Shown: positions 40,944-52,850, numbered from the stretch's first letter. The stretch: DNA of 56,434 nt from Ammonifex sp. (GCA_020725605.1 DYER01000105.1:1-56434); one strand, 5' to 3'. Notes: a model not told the origin generated them from the sequence alone. Made by a program: numbers and translations.

Positions 40944-41105
40944 TTACCGCACCGCGCACCGCGGCTGCGAAGCGGTGGGCAGGCGCCCTCTTACCGTGCA
41001 GTTGGTCCGAGCATCGCAGGAAGCCGGATTGGCTTCGTTAATCTTCCGTAGCAAGGTAAAGAGGCCCGCGAAGTAGACGGCAAAGGCTTCACGCTTCCCG
41101 ACCAT
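40944..41105 (-). CDS. Small protein behind a perfect Shine-Dalgarno
   Basis: A 53-residue frame on the minus strand with ATG at 41105, preceded by AAGGAGGTGATACC, a textbook ribosome binding site. It starts MVGKREAFAVYFAGLFTLL and ends with a basic, cysteine-containing tail (NCTVRGRLPTASQPRCAVR). No family recognised. A promoter at 41421-41449 and a 300-base leader precede it, so it is probably expressed. It could also be the broken first part of a longer gene. Confidence 0.5.
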   Translation of the reverse strand: MVGKREAFAVYFAGLFTLLRKINEANPASCDARTNCTVRGRLPTASQPRCAVR

Positions 41106-41414
41106 GGTATCACCTCCTTACCGAGTACCGTTGATCGAGAATCTGTCCGGTGGTCCGTTCAGGCTCCCGTCCGGAAGGCTCCCACCCTCCTGTCGCCTCC
41201 AGTGCCCGCGACGGCGCGCCTTGCACCTCACAGGTCCGGAGGCGGGGCTGACTTCTCTCGCCAAGCTCAAGGGACGGTTGACTCCACGTGCGAACCCCGG
41301 CAGAAAGGTGAAGACCCGTACGCCTAAGCGTTGCGGGCCTTCCTTCCGCGAAAGCCGTGCCCACCGAGGGACTTAACCCGCTCCCGGGGCACATCCGGTT
41401 TCCACCGACAGACG
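41106..41414 (-). ncRNA. Long structured leader RNA, unidentified
   Basis: About 310 bases between a good minus-strand promoter and the small gene at 40944-41105, without a coding frame in that direction that looks real. GC-rich with several possible stems, including GTGCCCCGG..CGGTGGGCAC (RNA 5' part, around 41340-41390). A stretch GAGCTTGGCGAGAGAAGTC around 41257 recalls group II intron domain sequences, but I cannot confirm that. It could be a riboswitch, an intron remnant or a standalone RNA. Confidence 0.4.
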
Positions 41415-41420
41415 CCTCCT

Positions 41421-41449
41421 AACCTAGCACACCGGTGGCGGGGTGTCAA
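41421..41449 (-). promoter_or_regulatory. Sigma-A-type promoter, minus strand
   Basis: TTGACA (minus strand, 41449-41444), 17-base spacer, TAGGTT (41426-41421). A consensus -35 with ideal spacing; expected start near 41414, reading into the leader and the small gene. Confidence 0.65.
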
Positions 41450-41624
41450 GGGTTGATAGTCTTCGGTTTATGATGGCCATCGTCCACCTTCAACCGTTTG
41501 GAATGACTATATTTTCCTATCGTACCCTTTCGAAGCATAGGCCGCCCGGAGGCCTCTAATCAGATTTCGCGCCCCGCACCGTTTGCGGGACCGTCCGCGC
41601 CGCCCACCCGGCTGAAGTTGCTAC

Positions 41625-41795
41625 GTGAAAGCCGGGGCCGCCCGCGTGGAAACGAAGGCCGCAGAGCACGGTACGGGTCTGCTGGAGGAGCTGGGCCGGC
41701 TCCGGGAGCGGGTGCTGGCGGCCCGGGACCCGGAGGAGAGGCGGGCGGTCCGGCAGGCGTGGGAGGAACTGGCGGGCCGATGCGGGGCCGTTTGA
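41625..41795 (+). CDS. Small helical protein
   Basis: A 56-residue frame from GTG 41625: LLEELGRLRERVLAARDPEE followed by a second helix, a likely helical hairpin with regular heptad character. No clear ribosome binding site. The 200 bases before it (41450-41624) show no gene. Confidence 0.4.
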   Translation: MKAGAARVETKAAEHGTGLLEELGRLRERVLAARDPEERRAVRQAWEELAGRCGAV

Positions 41796-41837
41796 CGGTC
41801 CAGCCGGGGCGCGCAGAATCGGGGTGAGGTGGGAAGT

Positions 41838-42083
41838 ATGGCAGAGGTTTGCGACCACGACTGGCTCCGACACGTCTTCGGCGTTTGGTTCCCGGTGCCA
41901 GGTCACCTTGAGGGTCTGGTCCCGGCCGGCGAGATCCGGGCCATAAAGGGCGGCCTGGCGTACCGGCTGTCGGAGGCATCGCTGGCCGTGGTGTGGGAGC
42001 GGTACGGGAAGCCCAGGCCGCGTGCGGCCGGGTGGGAGCGGCGGGGCGCTGAACGAAGTACGTTGATGGTCCCGGCTGGATAA
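41838..42083 (+). CDS. Unknown small protein
   Basis: An 81-residue frame. CDHDWLRHVFGVWF opens it, then HLEGLVPAGEIRAIKGGLAY. ATG 41838 has GAGGTGGGA upstream. No family recognised. It is part of the run of small unknown genes typical of accessory regions. Confidence 0.45.
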   Translation: MAEVCDHDWLRHVFGVWFPVPGHLEGLVPAGEIRAIKGGLAYRLSEASLAVVWERYGKPRPRAAGWERRGAERSTLMVPAG

Positions 42084-42170
42084 GGGACGGCCGGGGTTTT
42101 CTGTTTTTGGGGGCCGGTTTGGCCGCGGGGCGGGCCGGCCCCACAATCGACGGGAAGGGAGGCGGAAGGC

Positions 42171-42422
42171 GTGAGAACTGAATGCTGGCCCTGGAACGAC
42201 GGCGACTACGCGCTTTACACCGAGAATCCGCAGGCGGCCAGGGCCGCCGAGCAGGCCGGCCTGCGGTCGGTCGGGGAGTATTTCAGCGCCTGGCGGCCCG
42301 AGGCGGGGCCGGTCGCCTGGCAGTTCGCGGGGCCGAAGGGGACGGTGCTGGCGGTCGCGCGGAGGTTCGCGGGCGGCGGGACGAAGACCGGGACCAGGAA
42401 GGCCGCAGGCAAGGTCGGGTAG
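42171..42422 (+). CDS. Small protein of the duplicated WND domain type
   Basis: An 83-residue protein beginning CWPWNDGDYALYTENPQAA, followed by AEQAGLRSVGEYF. The same pattern (W-N-x-x-D/E, Y-T-x-x-P/S, A-x-x-x-G-L) appears twice in the protein at 42688, so they belong to one unnamed family. GTG 42171 follows GGGAGGCGGAAGGC. Confidence 0.55.
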   Translation: MRTECWPWNDGDYALYTENPQAARAAEQAGLRSVGEYFSAWRPEAGPVAWQFAGPKGTVLAVARRFAGGGTKTGTRKAAGKVG

Positions 42423-42687
42423 ATACCAGGGGAAGGCCGAAACCGAAAAAAAGGCTCCCCTGCGTCGTCGGATTACGGGGCTTTTTCGAGAAGGGCCTGA
42501 TCCGAGAACGCCGGAAAACCAGGATTTACGCGGCTTTGCGGCGGTTGACCCAAACCCAAATTTCATGCGGGTTTGCGGCCCTTCCAGAGAGGGATATATC
42601 TATGTATTACCCCCATGGATCACCGTCGGCGTCGTCGGATTGTGGGGCTTTTTTGTAAGTAGATGAACCAGAGGGGAGGGTACAGCG

Positions 42688-43269
42688 ATGCGCCTGGCGG
42701 CCGAGGAGATGGAAACCCTGATCCGCTGGAACGAGCAAGAGAACTTCGCGGTGATCTGGACCTCCTCGCCCAGGGCCCAGGCCCGGTTGGCCCGCATGGG
42801 CCTGGAGCCCGCGCGGCGGGAGGGGGACGGGACACGCTACACGGTACCCAAGGGAGCCGTCCAGCTCAAGCCGGGCCGCAGCGCGGTGCTGATAGCCGGG
42901 GGGAGGGACGACCTCAAGGCGTTCCTGCGCGGCGAGTGGCGGCCCGAACCGGCTCAAGGGGTTCTCAAAGGCCGGGAAGGCGGCCTTACCCCATACGAGC
43001 AGGAGACGTTCATCAACTGGGACGAGAGGGATCCGGACGCGGAGATCTACACCGCATCGTCGAAGGTGCAGGCCAGGCTCCAAAGGGTGGGGCTCAGGCC
43101 CGTGCGAAAGGACGCCTGGGCCCTGGTTTACACGGTACCCCGGGAGGCGGTGCGGCTGAAGCTGAAAGCCACGGTCAGGGTTGCCGGGTCCGGGGGAAAG
43201 AAGGGCAGATACCAGGGTGCGGGTCGCTTTTCGGAAGAGGCCGCGAGCCCAGGATTTATGCGGGTTTGA
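42688..43269 (+). CDS. Protein with two tandem WND domains
   Basis: A 193-residue protein made of two copies of one domain: residues about 8-60 (IRWNEQENFAVIWTSSPRAQ, then YTVPKGAVQLKPG) and 108-160 (INWDERDPDAEIYTASSKVQ, then YTVPREAVRLKLK). Function unknown; a third copy is the protein at 42171. ATG 42688 has GGGGAGGG upstream. The C-terminal 12 residues are encoded by a palindromic repeat. Confidence 0.6.
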   Translation: MRLAAEEMETLIRWNEQENFAVIWTSSPRAQARLARMGLEPARREGDGTRYTVPKGAVQLKPGRSAVLIAGGRDDLKAFLRGEWRPEPAQGVLKGREGGLTPYEQETFINWDERDPDAEIYTASSKVQARLQRVGLRPVRKDAWALVYTVPREAVRLKLKATVRVAGSGGKKGRYQGAGRFSEEAASPGFMRV

Positions 43270-43311
43270 AGGCTTTCGGGTCAAGGGGCCGCAAACCCGC
43301 ATGAATCCTGG
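43249..43311. repeat. 20-bp stem palindrome at the WND gene end
   Basis: CCAGGATTTATGCGGGTTTG at 43249-43268 faces CAAACCCGCATGAATCCTGG at 43292-43311, with one non-Watson-Crick position (G-T). The loop is 23 bases. The left arm includes the stop codon region of the WND gene. Confidence 0.85.
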
Positions 43312-43388
43312 TGTTGCGGGGTTTACCAGAAATTAGGGTGTAAAAAGGTAGCCGTAATCCGACGGCGAAAGGGGGTCTGAAGAAAAAC

Positions 43389-44213
43389 ATGGATTGGAAT
43401 ATGGGGGCGGACTCCAACGGTTCGGGAAGCCTACCTGGAGAGAGCGAGGGAGGCAATCCGTTGTGTGTTTGGTGCGGAAAACCGCCCAGGCCGTACCCTT
43501 GCCCGTTTGTCCTGGCCGAATGCCGGAAAAGAGGTTTTGGAAGCATGGAGGAGGCCGAGACCACGGTCCGGGATTTCATGGCATCCGGCGGAGCGTTAAA
43601 ACGCCTCTTCGAGAGGCTGCCGTCCTTCAGGTGCGCCGTGGAACCGTTGCTCCGGTTCTACCGGACCAATCCCGCCTTGAGAGGCTGCAACGCCGCGCAA
43701 ATCGGGGCCGTGGGGGAGGTTTTGGCTTGGGCGTTCCTCACGCAGAACGGCTATCGCGTCCGCTACCACGCTATGGAGACCCCAAATCATCTGGTGGACC
43801 TCATGGTCAGGACCGACAGGGGACTCTTGGGTGTGGAAGTCAGGACGCACGTCGCTCGAAAGAAAACGAAAAGATGGTCTTTCAGTCTGTCGCCAGGACG
43901 CAAGGACCTGATGCAGTACTTCAGGGCTGTGGACGCCTACGTGCTGGCGGGCTTGGGCCTGCCGGAACCCAAGTTTTGGGTGATTCCAGTGGGTTTTTTC
44001 CGCAAGGTACCCTCAGGCATGACGTTCTCGTTCCCCGAAGGGGAAGGGAAATACGCGATTTTCGCAAACGCCTGGTCTTTCCTGCGGGAGGTCCGGGCGG
44101 GTGACCGATATGTGAGCCTCGACATGCCTGTGGCCGTACGGAAAAAGCCGCGCAGAAAGCCCAAGGAGTGGTGGAACTGGTTGGACTATCAGGAATACCC
44201 CATCATCAGTTGA
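43389..44213 (+). CDS. Possible PD-(D/E)XK nuclease-like protein
   Basis: A 274-residue protein. The N-terminus has a CVWCGKPPRPYPC cysteine motif. The middle reads GEVLAWAFLTQNGYRVRYHA, then HLVDLMVRTDRGLLGVEVRTH. The order of an early glutamate, an aspartate and an ExR (in place of ExK) on two strands is that of restriction-endonuclease-like folds. The C-terminus is basic and tryptophan-rich. ATG 43389. Substrate unknown; the lysine is replaced by arginine, so activity is open. Confidence 0.45.
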   Translation: MDWNMGADSNGSGSLPGESEGGNPLCVWCGKPPRPYPCPFVLAECRKRGFGSMEEAETTVRDFMASGGALKRLFERLPSFRCAVEPLLRFYRTNPALRGCNAAQIGAVGEVLAWAFLTQNGYRVRYHAMETPNHLVDLMVRTDRGLLGVEVRTHVARKKTKRWSFSLSPGRKDLMQYFRAVDAYVLAGLGLPEPKFWVIPVGFFRKVPSGMTFSFPEGEGKYAIFANAWSFLREVRAGDRYVSLDMPVAVRKKPRRKPKEWWNWLDYQEYPIIS

Positions 44214-44278
44214 CCCCACCCGCGCCTTCCGGCACAATGGAACCACCAGCCAATGCATAGGGCACGCCTTCGCGCCCG

Positions 44279-44322
44279 GGCCGCCGGTCCCACGAAAGGG
44301 ATTGGCGGCCCGCGGCGTTTTA
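44279..44322 (+). terminator. Intrinsic terminator after 43389 gene
   Basis: GGGCCGCC at 44279 pairs with GGCGGCCC at 44305, followed by GCGGCGTTTTAGG. Confidence 0.65.
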
Positions 44323-44404
44323 GGCTTCGTTCGGAAAACCATGGTCGTGACCGTGTTATACTTGCTACACAACAATGAATTCCTATTCAAAGGGGGGTCA
44401 AAAA

Positions 44405-44764
44405 ATGCACGGAGGCTCCGGCGATAGGTTTTGTCGGAAGGTCAGGAGGTATACAATCCTAGATGCTCTATGTGATGCTGGAACTTTTTTAAAGTTAGCC
44501 GCAGAATTCGAACGTCTATTCATGGATCCCGGTTTCTGTTCGCGTTGGCCCCTTGGGGTACCCCGATGGGCAGTTTATCTCGGGGGAGTAGCCTTTGCGG
44601 TAGCATATGGCTACTGCCGCGCACCGAAGGATCTGGTATATGTATTTAACCGCCTAAGCTTTCCTCGGGGAAGCTCCGCATCCGGGTCGCCGGTCCGGTT
44701 CGGGAGCACATCCCCTTTTTGTTCCGGGACGGTCCACGCGGGTTGCTCCCAAACCAGACAATGA
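44405..44764 (+). CDS. Unknown small membrane protein
   Basis: A 119-residue frame. A soluble N-terminal part (RRYTILDALCDAGTFLKLAA) is followed by a hydrophobic stretch VYLGGVAFAVAYGYC and a serine/cysteine-rich end. ATG 44405 has AAAGGGGGGTC upstream. It converges with the nuclease gene at 44795. No family recognised. Confidence 0.45.
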   Translation: MHGGSGDRFCRKVRRYTILDALCDAGTFLKLAAEFERLFMDPGFCSRWPLGVPRWAVYLGGVAFAVAYGYCRAPKDLVYVFNRLSFPRGSSASGSPVRFGSTSPFCSGTVHAGCSQTRQ

Positions 44765-44794
44765 GGACCACAGAAGAAGCGGTTCTCTTCGCCC

Positions 44795-45604
44795 TCACAA
44801 ATTGCACACCTTGCACGGTTCGTACCCCTGCCGGATCGCCTCCTCCCGGCTACGGAACTCCACCCGGTTTGCCGGGCTTATCTCCTCCGCCCACCGGCAG
44901 TCGGGCCGGTGGAACTTTTTGGTCCGGGCGTTCCCGACGTAGAGCGCCTCGCCGCCCGGAGATGGAGCCGGGGCCGCGCCCCACAGGCCCCTGCCCGCCT
45001 CCCTGGCCTCCCGCTGGAACTTCACGAACAGGTCCGCGTACTTCACGTTGGGCGCCACGGTCATGACCTGGGCGTACCCGTCCAAGAGAAGCCGGGCGTT
45101 GAACATGTGGGCCCGGACTTCGTCCTCCGAAGCCGAAGCGGGCGGTTCCATCCACACGTAGGCCAGGAGCCTGCCGTACTTGTCCCGCTCTTGGGCGTCG
45201 AGTTCAAGCCAGACCTTTCGCCCGGAAAGGCACCTTTCAGTGTAGGCTTTCGCTTCCCGGCCGTAGGGCTGCTCTTGGATGCCCAGGTCGGAATGGCTTA
45301 TCTCGGGGCAGTTGACCCCGATGAGCCGCACTCTTTCGTCGCGGCCGTCGAGTCTCACGTGGACGGTGTCGCCGTCCGCAACCGAGGTGACGGTGCCCTG
45401 GACCGTGCGCACGGCGGGCTGGGCCGTTGCGGGCGGTGAGGGTGCCTGGGCAGGGGCGTGGGCGGCGGGTTTCTCCTGAGCCGTTTGAGCTTTCTGGGGT
45501 GCGGCTTGGGGCAGCTCGTCACCCGAACAACCCGCGAGCAAAGCCAGGGCAAAAGCCAAGAAGATAACCAAAGCGGCAAATCTCTGTTGAACCAGGTTAC
45601 CCAT
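44795..45604 (-). CDS. Thermonuclease-like lipoprotein
   Basis: A 269-residue secreted nuclease. Lipobox ALLAGCSG near residue 25 predicts a lipid anchor; an alanine/proline linker follows. A staphylococcal-nuclease domain: GDTVHVRLDG, RVRLIGVNCPE and ERDKYGRLLAYVW hold the calcium aspartate and catalytic arginines/glutamate. The C-terminus is a small YVGNARTKKFHRPDC..C.VC domain, probably zinc-binding. ATG 45604 has AAAGGAGA upstream. It closes the restriction island. Confidence 0.85.
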   Translation of the reverse strand: MGNLVQQRFAALVIFLAFALALLAGCSGDELPQAAPQKAQTAQEKPAAHAPAQAPSPPATAQPAVRTVQGTVTSVADGDTVHVRLDGRDERVRLIGVNCPEISHSDLGIQEQPYGREAKAYTERCLSGRKVWLELDAQERDKYGRLLAYVWMEPPASASEDEVRAHMFNARLLLDGYAQVMTVAPNVKYADLFVKFQREAREAGRGLWGAAPAPSPGGEALYVGNARTKKFHRPDCRWAEEISPANRVEFRSREEAIRQGYEPCKVCNL

Positions 45605-45609
45605 CGGGT

Positions 45610-45923
45610 TCAGTCTCCTTTCCGTTCTGCCAGGTAAGCCCGCAGCAACACCCGGAACAGCGGCCCGTGGTTCGGGACTTTGAGGTGCAGGAGCTCGTGG
45701 ACGATGGCTTCGGCCCGGAACTCCGCCGGCTGGCGCATGAGGTCGGTGCTGAAGGTGAGGCGCCCCGAAGAGGAGCAGCTCGCCCACTTTCGCTTCATGG
45801 GCCGGATGTGAATTTCTTTCGGCGTCACCCCAATTCGCCGCGCCCAGGCCAGCACTTCGGACTTGAGCACGTCTGCGGGTACCGTTTCCTCCAGGGGAGC
45901 CCGCTCGTGTGCGGTACTTTTGC

Positions 45924-45927
<4 letters not shown>
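45610..45927 (-). CDS. YgjP-like (M48/DUF45) metallopeptidase
   Basis: A 105-residue zinc peptidase-like protein with the motif IVHELLHLKVPNHGPLF (HExxH plus downstream histidine) and an MKRKWASCSSSG segment characteristic of the DUF45/YgjP family. It is shorter than the stand-alone family, resembling only the C-terminal part. It overlaps the hsdR stop by 4 bases. Members of this family are regularly found next to hsdR, possibly to remove or mature R-M components. Confidence 0.85.
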
Positions 45928-48808
<2,881 letters not shown>

Positions 48809-48812
<4 letters not shown>

Positions 48813-50176
48813 TTCACCTCCGTGGTTTCGGGCAGGAAAATGTTGTTGACACGGATCTTTCCGGTCATGAGATTGTGGAGGAGGGTTTTAAACAGAGTCT
48901 CCAGAGCCTGCTTCCTGGCCTCCTCGGCCTGGAGTTTTTTGTCCACCGCTTGCAATATGCGGGCAATTTCGCGTTGCTCGGAGAGTGGAGGAAGGGGAAT
49001 ATTGAAATCTTTTATCACAGTTTGGCTTATGTTAGGCTGTGCTCCACCATATCGTTCGCTAAGCAATTCAGTTCTTCGGTGAATAAATACGTAAAAGAGG
49101 TATCTAGAGATAAGCCCCTCATGCGGAAAGATTGCACAAACAGCTTGGTTGGTAGCAGCATCACATTCTAAAATACCAACCTTTCCCGCTGTTGCTCCAT
49201 ACATGGCAACTAATAAGGTACCTTTGGGGAAAACCTTTGCATTAGAATTCGATAGCCCAGCATCTGTTAGGGTCTCTTCTGTGTAGCTAATTAAATTATC
49301 GTTCAATTCGCCAGATTTTACCCAAGGAATTTTACCACCAAAGTATTCAGGGTGCTTTCGACTAGGCGTACCACCACTTGTGGTCTTCGCCACCTCCCCT
49401 AGTCTCATAACCTCCCAATGCTCTGGCACCGGGCCAATTTCCGTCTCCTTTAACGGCACCCTTTCGGCCTCTTCGACGGGTACGGGGCCGTAGGTGAAGA
49501 GGTGGCGCATAAGGCTCTTCTTTAGCTCCCGCGTGGCCTGGATGACCCGCTCCGTGGCCTCTTTCGCCTGCTGCACCGTGCGCAGGACGTGGGCGATGGC
49601 CCGCTGTTCGGGGAGTGGGGGAAGGGGAACCCAAAACCTAGCAAGTCGTGCCTTGGATAAGTTTGGAATGGTAGTCTTGTTTCCTTGACCGAGATACAAA
49701 CCAAAAAGAAGGATAGCTGCTTGCATCCAATACATGTAAAATTCGGATTCGATTTCCTCGCACTTCGCACGAAGCCTGTGAAGGTGGTTCTGGAAGCAGC
49801 AAAGCGGCAATTCGCCCCGCCAAATTGCTGTGCGTCCAATGTTTCCTCCCTCACACACAAGGAGATCGCCTGGTAACAATCTAAGACGTTGAATCTCGTT
49901 ATCGGTAAAATCCATTTCGTCAACTATTGACAGATCAATCCACCCCCAAAAAACGTTTGCTGTGCGAAGAAAAGGACAGGGAGACCTACCTGCTCGATGT
50001 TTTTGCGATAATGCTTTGCCTTGCTGGATTTCGAAAATATCCCCAATCTTTACTACTCTCCACTCCTCTGGCAGCGGTCCCAGTTCGGTCATCTTGAAGT
50101 CCTCAGGTTGGTCGGCCTCCAGTTGAGGAGACAAGTGGTTAGTGTTTGTATCCACGGAGTTCCCTCCAGAAGTCAT
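48809..50176 (-). CDS. hsdS: Type I specificity subunit S
   Basis: A 455-residue protein with two target-recognition domains and two conserved spacers. The first half begins GPLPEEWRVVKIGD and ends LPPLPEQRAIAHVL plus a long coiled coil; the second begins GPVPEHWEVMRLGEVA and ends LPPLSEQREIARIL plus a coiled coil. The AT-richer DNA of the domains, compared with GC-rich spacers, shows target-domain shuffling. ATG 50176; another in-frame start lies about 28 codons further in. Confidence 0.93.
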
Positions 50177-50332
50177 GTGCTGAAGACAGGCCTCCTTAGT
50201 ATTCCAATTGCTATTCGGATGCCTATATTTATATGAAATGGACCTGGGTCGCTGTATGTCCTTCCTCTGGGAGGCTTATATCTCCTTTCCTTCCTTCCAA
50301 ACATTTGATTACCCTCAGTTCTTGAATTGTAT

Positions 50333-51280
50333 TTATGTACGGCTGGTACCATGCTTAGGAGATTTTACGAAATCTACCAGGTCATTAACTGCAGCCCGGG
50401 CTACTTCCAAGCAGATTCGGCAAGTATCAACATCTGGCTGTTCTCCCCGGACGAGTTGCTCCCGAGGATGTATTAGGTTGCGGTATTCCCTAAGGGTATG
50501 AGCGAAGTCTTTGGCATCTCTCTGGATCCAACCACATTCACACGCTACGTCAATTAGGTTACTAAGTGACCATTCGTTAAATTTTTTGACTTTACCAGAT
50601 TCGTCCTTGGGAGCTGCTTTTGCTTGATTGGCCTGCTGAGGATACTTGTGTAAGAAAGCAAATAGCGCACCTTCAAGTACACTGCCCATCAGTATGATGG
50701 CGGCCAATGGGGCCCCTTTGTTCATGCAAATAATCGCTTCTTTCCACCGGTTTTCGAGAATCGCACCAAGTTTCTCATCCTCCGTGAGTTGCTTAAAATG
50801 AGGCACTGCAGTTTGCTCAGAGCTGACCGGAGCAAAAGTGGGGAGAGCAGGGGGTATTTCCCGTATTTTGGGTTTTACCCCCTCGAAATAAATTTCCAAA
50901 CCCTCCGGTAGCAAAATCCGATTCAGTTTGGCTACAACGGCTCGATGTAATTCTGGCTTTCCAGAATACTCACGGGGATCCGCTAACCGAGTTATTACCT
51001 TGCCTATCTCCGAAGGGGCCGAATTGTACTTCATAAGTCTTTCTGATGTCCATTGCTTACGTAGAGAGTGGAATTCCGGAGCCGATAACCCCCACGGAAT
51101 GCTCTCAGGATGAAGCCCCCAGGGTTCAGGACACTCCACACCGGCCCTCCGAAAGAAGCCCGCAATGTCCTCATCTCTTCTGGTAGGGAGGAATGAGTTC
51201 CCGCAAGGCACTCCTCCGCAAATTAATTTAGCAAGTGCTTCCAAGGTTTTCTCATCGAGTAGTCTCGCCGTCTCAGCCAC
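50333..51280 (-). CDS. HEPN-like protein inside the RM operon
   Basis: A 315-residue protein. The first 190 residues are unassigned. The last 120 residues form an all-helical domain with IILMGSVLEGALFAFL and then LREYRNLIHPREQL (near residue 268), which has the R-x4-6-H pattern of HEPN ribonuclease domains. HEPN proteins include RNA-cutting toxins such as PrrC and RloC that sit with type I RM systems. Start ATG 51280 overlaps the hsdM stop by 8 bases. Function inferred only. Confidence 0.6.
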   Translation of the reverse strand: MAETARLLDEKTLEALAKLICGGVPCGNSFLPTRRDEDIAGFFRRAGVECPEPWGLHPESIPWGLSAPEFHSLRKQWTSERLMKYNSAPSEIGKVITRLADPREYSGKPELHRAVVAKLNRILLPEGLEIYFEGVKPKIREIPPALPTFAPVSSEQTAVPHFKQLTEDEKLGAILENRWKEAIICMNKGAPLAAIILMGSVLEGALFAFLHKYPQQANQAKAAPKDESGKVKKFNEWSLSNLIDVACECGWIQRDAKDFAHTLREYRNLIHPREQLVRGEQPDVDTCRICLEVARAAVNDLVDFVKSPKHGTSRT

Positions 51281-52850
51281 GGGTAATCTCTCCCAGACCT
51301 AGGGCCTTCAAGATCTCATTCAATTCCTTGTCAATTGCTGCCCGCTCCTCCTCCGCCTCCTGCAGCCGCACCAGGGCCTCCTCCAGGGGAAGCACCTCTT
51401 CGCTACCGTTCTGGGCCACGTAGCGGCTGGGAGAAAGGTTGTAGTCGTTACGGGCCGCCTCCTCGTTGGAGATGACTGCTGAAAGCCCTTCTTCCGCCGC
51501 CCAGCCGTGGTAAACGACGGCGATGCGCTCCACGTGCTCGTCCGCGAGGTAGTTCTTCGGGCGACCCTTCACAAAGAACTTCGAGGCGTTTATGAGCAGG
51601 ATCTCACCCGGGTACCGCTTGGCCTTGTTGACCACCAAGATGATGCCAGGCGCAGTTGTGTTGTAGAAGAGGTTTTCGGGCAAGAGAATTACACACTCTA
51701 CCAGGTCGCGCTCCACAAAAGCACGCCGGATATCGCGCTCCCGGTTCGAACCCTGGTTGCCGCTACCCCGGGATGCCGCCCCCGTATCAATGACCACAGC
51801 CATCCTGCCGCGTTCATTCAGAGAGGCGTACATGTGCTGGATCCAGCCCCAGTCCGCGCTGGACCCGGGCGGCACTCCAAAGATAAACCGACCGTAGGAG
51901 TCATGCTCGTAGACTTTAGTGGGGAAGTCTTGGTTCCACATCGGATTGGCCGTGACTAGGTCAAACTGCATCAGGCTACCGTCGCTCTGAGTAAAAGCGG
52001 GCCGCCGCATGGTGTCCCCCACCGTGATCTCTGCCTCCATCTCGTGGATGAAGGCATTCATCCGGGCCATGGCGAAGGTGGCCGCATTGATCTCCTGGCC
52101 GTAGAGCCTGAGGGGCGCGACGTGATTCGGCAGCCGCAGTCGGCCGTTTTGCCTTACGCCGTGGGTCTCCAGGAGCCGCAGGTGGCACTTGATGAGCAGG
52201 CCCCCCGAGCCGCAGCAGGGATCGTAAACCGTCATGCCCGGCTCCGGTTCCAGGATGCGGGCCATAAGAATGGCAACCTCACGGGGGGTGTAAAACTCCC
52301 CGGCGCTCTGCCCCTGGCCCTCGGCGAACTTCCGCAGGAGGTACTCGTAGGCCCGGCCCAGGATGTCCGGCTCCACGTCCTCCAGCCCCAGGCGGTGCTT
52401 GCTCAGCACCTGGATCAGCTCGGCCAGCGGCGGGTCGTCGATTATGCGCTGCCCCGCTGCGGTGGCGTTGAAGTCAACCACGTCAATGACACCTTGCAAT
52501 TTAGGGTTCTCCCGCGCTACGGCCCGCACCACATCGGTAAGGTACTGTCCGAGGCTGGTTGTCTTTTGGCGTATTGCGTCCCACCGAGCCTCTGGGGGAA
52601 GGTAGAACCGCACCAGGGACTGCCCGTGTCGGTGGGCCTCCTCCACCAGCTTCCAGGCTATATCGACACCGCCAAACTCCTGGGCAAGGTGGCTTACTTC
52701 GTCCTCGAAGACGTCCGAGAGGCGCTTGAGGAAAATGAGCGGCAGGATGTAGTCCTTGAACTTGGGCGCATCCACTGGCCCGCGGATTTTGCAGGCCGCA
52801 TCCCAGAGCCAGTTTTCGAGGGTAGGTAGGTCTAGCGTGTGTGCGGTCAT
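51273..52850 (-). CDS. hsdM: Type I methyltransferase subunit M
   Basis: A 525-residue N6-adenine methylase. The N-terminal helical domain is typical (LENWLWDAACKIRG, LPLIFLKRLSDVFE). Motif I is VYDPCCGSGGLL near residue 210; motif IV is NPMW near 302 instead of NPPF, a variant seen in other HsdM proteins. ATG 52850 is preceded by GGAGGGGGG. The open frame extends further upstream but without coding character. It protects host DNA in the HsdM2S complex. Confidence 0.95.
   Translation of the reverse strand: MTAHTLDLPTLENWLWDAACKIRGPVDAPKFKDYILPLIFLKRLSDVFEDEVSHLAQEFGGVDIAWKLVEEAHRHGQSLVRFYLPPEARWDAIRQKTTSLGQYLTDVVRAVARENPKLQGVIDVVDFNATAAGQRIIDDPPLAELIQVLSKHRLGLEDVEPDILGRAYEYLLRKFAEGQGQSAGEFYTPREVAILMARILEPEPGMTVYDPCCGSGGLLIKCHLRLLETHGVRQNGRLRLPNHVAPLRLYGQEINAATFAMARMNAFIHEMEAEITVGDTMRRPAFTQSDGSLMQFDLVTANPMWNQDFPTKVYEHDSYGRFIFGVPPGSSADWGWIQHMYASLNERGRMAVVIDTGAASRGSGNQGSNRERDIRRAFVERDLVECVILLPENLFYNTTAPGIILVVNKAKRYPGEILLINASKFFVKGRPKNYLADEHVERIAVVYHGWAAEEGLSAVISNEEAARNDYNLSPSRYVAQNGSEEVLPLEEALVRLQEAEEERAAIDKELNEILKALGLGEITRG

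Larger units (their letters stand above)
42463..43367. repeat. Inverted-repeat unit flanking the WND gene
   Basis: CGTCGTCGGATTACGG at 42463-42478 recurs inverted at 43352-43367 (15 of 16 bases). CCAGGATTTACGCGGCTTTG at 42519 recurs inverted at 43292-43311. A third, direct copy of the outer motif lies at 42630-42645. The arms are not identical throughout but keep order and spacing, so they look like diverged copies of one palindromic element bracketing the gene at 42688. Confidence 0.65.

Noticed and set aside
41104-41120. GGTATCACCTCCTTACC resembling the 3' end of 16S rRNA
   Set aside because: It is simply the complement of the strong ribosome binding site of the small minus-strand gene; no rRNA sequence surrounds it.
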